NCBI GenBank assembly: GCA_022449565.1
Contig: JAKUSA010000011.1
Location: 1-45,022, forward strand
DNA: 45,022 nucleotides
Direction of reading: 5' to 3'
Source: Acidimicrobiales bacterium
GTDB lineage: Bacteria; Actinomycetota; Acidimicrobiia; Acidimicrobiales; MedAcidi-G1
The translations under genes were made by a program, and so were the position numbers. The notes under the pieces were generated by a model, which saw nothing but the letters and a program-made list of their open reading frames with translations, was not told the origin of the DNA and ran no database searches. Within the stretch, counting starts at the first letter, position 1, and every line of letters begins with the position of its first letter. Shown here one piece after another: positions 42,979-45,022 of the stretch.

Positions 42979-42984
42979 TATCCT
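42979..42984 (+). promoter_or_regulatory. Candidate -10 box upstream of tRNA-Trp
   Basis: TATCCT preceded by TGG matches the hexamer before tRNA-Tyr. It lies 51 bases before the mature tRNA-Trp. It could drive tRNA-Trp together with secE and nusG. Confidence 0.35.
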
Positions 42985-43035
42985 TTCGACCGGCTCGTCC
43001 TCCGTCGGCCGTCGCCATATCGGAGGTCGGGGCAT

Positions 43036-43111
43036 AGGGCAGTGGCTCAACTGGTAGAGCACCGGTCTCCAAAACCGGCGGTTGGGGGTTCGAGTCCCTC
43101 CTGCCCTGCCA
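43036..43111 (+). tRNA. tRNA-Trp (anticodon CCA)
   Basis: AGGGCAG (43036-43042) pairs with CTGCCCT (43101-43107), with discriminator G as expected for Trp. The anticodon arm is CCGGT-CTCCAAA-ACCGG with anticodon CCA. CCA follows the discriminator in the DNA (43109-43111), unlike the other three tRNAs here. It stands before secE-nusG, a common bacterial order. Confidence 0.95.
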
Positions 43112-43157
43112 AGGCGCTCCGATGTTTCGCGACGGCGCGTGTGGGCCGAACCGCCAA

Positions 43158-43163
43158 TAGCCT
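43158..43163 (+). promoter_or_regulatory. Candidate -10 box before secE
   Basis: TAGCCT lies 37 bases upstream of the secE ATG, in the 88-base gap after tRNA-Trp. It matches the hexamer type found before the second nuo operon. It may give secE-nusG a promoter independent of the tRNA. Confidence 0.3.
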
Positions 43164-43199
43164 GTTCCTTCGTCCGACCAGTCGCATGCGAGATCGACC

Positions 43200-43499
43200 A
43201 TGTCCCTGAACCGCGAGCAGAAGCGACTCTTGCAGCGCCAGGGGGAAGTCGACGCCGACGGCGAGCCCATCCGTGAGCGCCGGCAACCCAACCAGCCACG
43301 GTCCGGTGAGGATCGGGTAGGTGTGGCCCAGTTCTCGCGTGAGGTGCGTTCCGAGTTGCGCAAGGTGGCCTGGCCGTCACGGTCCGAGACGAAGAACTAC
43401 ACGGTGGTGGTCATCCTGACCATCGTGGTGGTGACGGCTGTGGTAGCCGGCCTCGACTGGGTCTTCTCCAATTCGGTCCTCGAGTTGTTTGACGTCTGA
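43200..43499 (+). CDS. secE: Preprotein translocase subunit SecE
   Basis: SecE is the essential small subunit that clamps SecY in the protein-export channel. The 99 residues have a hydrophilic N-terminal half of about 45 and the family motif VRSELRKVAWPSRSETKNY (about 49-67). One membrane helix follows (about 68-88). The short one-helix form is usual outside the enterobacteria. The stop overlaps the nusG start (TGATG), so the two are coupled. Confidence 0.95.
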   Translation: MSLNREQKRLLQRQGEVDADGEPIRERRQPNQPRSGEDRVGVAQFSREVRSELRKVAWPSRSETKNYTVVVILTIVVVTAVVAGLDWVFSNSVLELFDV

Positions 43500-44335
43500 T
43501 GAGCACAGTCGAGGATCCCGAGACCACTGGCGAGGCCGACCTGGCCGACCTGCTTCCGACGGGGTCCATTGAGCCCCAGGTTGCCGAGGCCGATCCCCTC
43601 GACCTGTCTGTTCCCGCCGGGCTCCTCTCATCCCAGACCGACCTGTCGGTCGACGAGGCGCCCGAGTCGGTGGCCGACCAGCCCGCGGTCGACGAGGCGC
43701 CCGAGTCGGTGGCCGACCAGCCGGTGGTCGACGAGGCTGAACTGTTTGACCAGGACGCCAAGCCCGCAGCTCGACCGGAGAGCCCCTACGATCGGCCCGG
43801 CCGCTGGTTCGTCGTCCACACCCAATCGGGCTACGAAAACAAGGTCAGCAAAAACCTGGTGGCCCGTACCACCTCGATGAACCTGGAGGAGCGGATTCTC
43901 GAGGTCGTGATCCCCATGGAAGACGTGGTCGAGTTCCGCAGCGGTAAGAAGGTGAACGTTTCCAAGAAGATGTTCCCCGGCTACCTACTGGTTCGATGCC
44001 ACCTCGACGACGTTTCCTGGTCGGCCATCCGGGATACGCCCGGGATCGTTAACTTCGTGGGTGCTGGAGGCAAGCCGTTGCCTCTAAGCCGGCGCGAAGT
44101 GGAGAACTTCCTAGAGGTACCCGACGAGAGCGCTCATGAACAGACAAAGAAATCCCGGGCCCGGTTCGGGTTCGACGTCGGTGAAACGGTCCGGGTCAAG
44201 GAGGGTCCGTTCGCCGACTTCTCCGGTGCGATTATCGAGATCAACGAGGATCAGCTCAAGGTCAAGGTACTGGTCAACATCTTTGGTCGGGAGACCCCGG
44301 TGGAGCTGGAGTTCTCTCAGATCGCTCAACTCTGA
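43499..44335 (+). CDS. nusG: Transcription elongation/antitermination factor NusG with acidic repeat extension
   Basis: NusG binds RNA polymerase and couples transcription to Rho or to ribosomes. The 278 residues are longer than E. coli NusG (about 180) because of an acidic N-terminal extension of about 98. Two and a bit copies of a 13-residue unit, VDEAPESVADQP plus one residue, lie in it (about 51-80). The NGN domain starts at GRWFVVHTQSGYENKVSKNL and includes KKMFPGYLLVRC. The KOW domain, VGETVRVKEGPFADFSG, is near the end. Acidic NusG extensions are common in actinobacteria. It is followed by rplK after 110 bases. Confidence 0.95.
   Translation: MSTVEDPETTGEADLADLLPTGSIEPQVAEADPLDLSVPAGLLSSQTDLSVDEAPESVADQPAVDEAPESVADQPVVDEAELFDQDAKPAARPESPYDRPGRWFVVHTQSGYENKVSKNLVARTTSMNLEERILEVVIPMEDVVEFRSGKKVNVSKKMFPGYLLVRCHLDDVSWSAIRDTPGIVNFVGAGGKPLPLSRREVENFLEVPDESAHEQTKKSRARFGFDVGETVRVKEGPFADFSGAIIEINEDQLKVKVLVNIFGRETPVELEFSQIAQL
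43649..43739 (+). repeat. 39-bp tandem repeat, 2.3 copies, inside nusG
   Basis: The unit starts GTCGACGAGGCGCCCGAGTC and repeats exactly every 39 bases at 43649 and 43688, with a partial third unit at 43727. It keeps frame and encodes 13 residues per unit. The near-identity of the copies points to recent expansion, so copy number may vary between strains. Confidence 0.85.
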
Positions 44336-44445
44336 CCACCGATCCGGGTTGTCATCGTGCCGACCGGCCAGCAGACTTGGCCCCTGGCCTTCGGCCCCCG
44401 ACCAGCCCCTAGACCAGCAGTAAACGCACCTCGGAGAGAACGACC

Positions 44446-44871
44446 ATGGCTAAGAAGAAGGTTGCCGCACTGGTAAAGATCCAGATTCCGGCTGGCCAGG
44501 CCTCCCCCGCTCCGCCGGTGGGTACGGCACTGGGCCCCCATGGTGTGGCGATCATGGACTTCTGCAAGGAGTACAACACCAAAACCGAGGACAAGCGGGG
44601 ACAGATCATCCCGGTCGAGATCACCATCTACGAGGACCGCTCGTTTACGTTCATCACCAAAACGCCGCCGACCTCGTTCCTGGTCCGGCAGGCCGCTGGC
44701 CTGGAGAAGGGTTCCGGCGAGACCGGACGCGAGCAGGCCGGTTCGATCTCCTGGGCCCAGGTAGCCGAGATCGCCGCGATCAAGATGCCTGACCTCAATG
44801 CCATCGACCTAGAGGGTGCCAAGCAGCAGGTTGCGGGTACGGCCCGCAGCATGGGCGTCGCCGTGGACTGA
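44446..44871 (+). CDS. rplK: 50S ribosomal protein L11
   Basis: L11 sits at the GTPase centre of the ribosome. The 141 residues start [20 protein letters not shown] and include [20 protein letters not shown] and [20 protein letters not shown], all typical. The length equals the family. A GGAGAG lies about ten bases before the ATG. The preceding 110 bases after nusG show no clear terminator. rplA follows after 119 bases. Confidence 0.97.
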   Translation: MAKKKVAALVKIQIPAGQASPAPPVGTALGPHGVAIMDFCKEYNTKTEDKRGQIIPVEITIYEDRSFTFITKTPPTSFLVRQAAGLEKGSGETGREQAGSISWAQVAEIAAIKMPDLNAIDLEGAKQQVAGTARSMGVAVD

Positions 44872-44990
44872 GGGTCTGCCGGTTCTACTGACAATCGAAG
44901 GTCGCCGTTCGAAGACGGTTCCAGGCCGGGGAGGACCTCGCCCCGACGGAGATAAGGGCCGAACCGAGGTAGCCAGGAGGAAGTGGCGAC
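44872..44990 (+). promoter_or_regulatory. rplK-rplA intergenic leader, possible autoregulatory structure
   Basis: This gap is long for an L11-L1 pair. It contains a stem CGGGG...CCCCG around 44926-44944, followed by GACGGAGATAAGG. L1 is known to control its own operon by binding a mRNA structure resembling its rRNA site. Whether this structure is such a site is only a guess. AGGAGG at 44975-44980 is the rplA ribosome-binding site. Confidence 0.3.
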
Positions 44991-45022
44991 ATGACCAGGA
45001 AGGGCAAGCGTTACCGGGAGGC
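44991..45022 (+). CDS. rplA: 50S ribosomal protein L1, first codons (3' end outside window)
   Basis: Only the first ten codons are present, reading MTRKGKRYRE. This matches the usual start of L1, and the position directly behind rplK is standard. AGGAGG lies ten bases before the ATG. L1 forms the mobile stalk at the ribosome's exit side. Confidence 0.85.
   Translation, partial: MTRKGKRYRE

Overview
The window is high-GC DNA that reads as the chromosome of an actinobacterium, most likely of the class Acidimicrobiia. The reasons are the GC-rich third codon positions, a menaquinone reductase of the mycobacterial MenJ type, a Rieske protein with an extra N-terminal membrane segment, a first complex I whose NuoB matches the mycobacterial pattern, and a tRNA-Thr/tRNA-Met/rpmBG/tRNA-Trp/secE/nusG/rplKA block. 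The taxonomic placement is inference; no 16S gene is present.

Layout. (1) 1-4395: the 3' end of hemL on the + strand, then three leftward genes: pgi, a menJ-like geranylgeranyl/menaquinone reductase, and a membrane-anchored monohaem cytochrome c whose real start is a TTG at 4395. (2) 4396-4761: a divergent control region with a promoter-like hexamer, an 18-bp Crp/Fnr-like palindrome and a GAAA-capped leader hairpin. (3) 4762-10400: a seven-gene cytochrome bc operon (small membrane protein, 2x[4Fe-4S] ferredoxin, cytochrome b6-like subunit, subunit IV, Rieske protein, dihaem cytochrome c, membrane protein of unknown family). (4) 10451-25630: a complete 14-gene complex I operon nuoA-N with almost every junction overlapping. 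(5) 25766-36349: a second, divergent complex I operon with 11 genes (nuoABCD-HIJKLMN), lacking nuoE, nuoF and nuoG. (6) 36375-41416: a MidA/NDUFAF7-family methyltransferase, acetyl-CoA synthetase, a HAD phosphatase-like gene, HtpX and a YajQ-family protein. (7) 41497-45022: tRNA-Tyr, a GNAT acetyltransferase, tRNA-Thr, tRNA-Met, rpmB, rpmG, tRNA-Trp, secE, nusG, rplK and the start of rplA.

How it fits together. Most of the first 36 kb serves one menaquinone-linked respiratory chain. The 14-subunit complex I can take electrons from NADH. The 11-subunit version has no NADH-oxidising arm and must use another donor; the ferredoxin encoded in the bc operon is the obvious local candidate, but that is inference. 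Menaquinol would be oxidised by the bc complex, which passes electrons to the attached cytochromes c. The second complex I is more than a shorter copy. NuoD2 has Trp in place of the quinone-contacting Tyr, and NuoH2 has lost the Glu-Arg pair of its first loop, so its quinone cavity is probably altered. The methyltransferase family next to it has a human member that modifies an Arg in the NuoD homologue, and that Arg is kept in NuoD2 but is Thr in NuoD1.

The most notable findings are the paired but unequal complex I operons, the quinone-site substitutions in NuoD2/NuoH2, the MidA-NuoD2 pairing, the ferredoxin inside a bc operon, and a short 'VPEHLLKR' motif shared by the N-termini of two otherwise unrelated bc-locus proteins. 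I saw no insertion sequences, prophage genes or CRISPR arrays.
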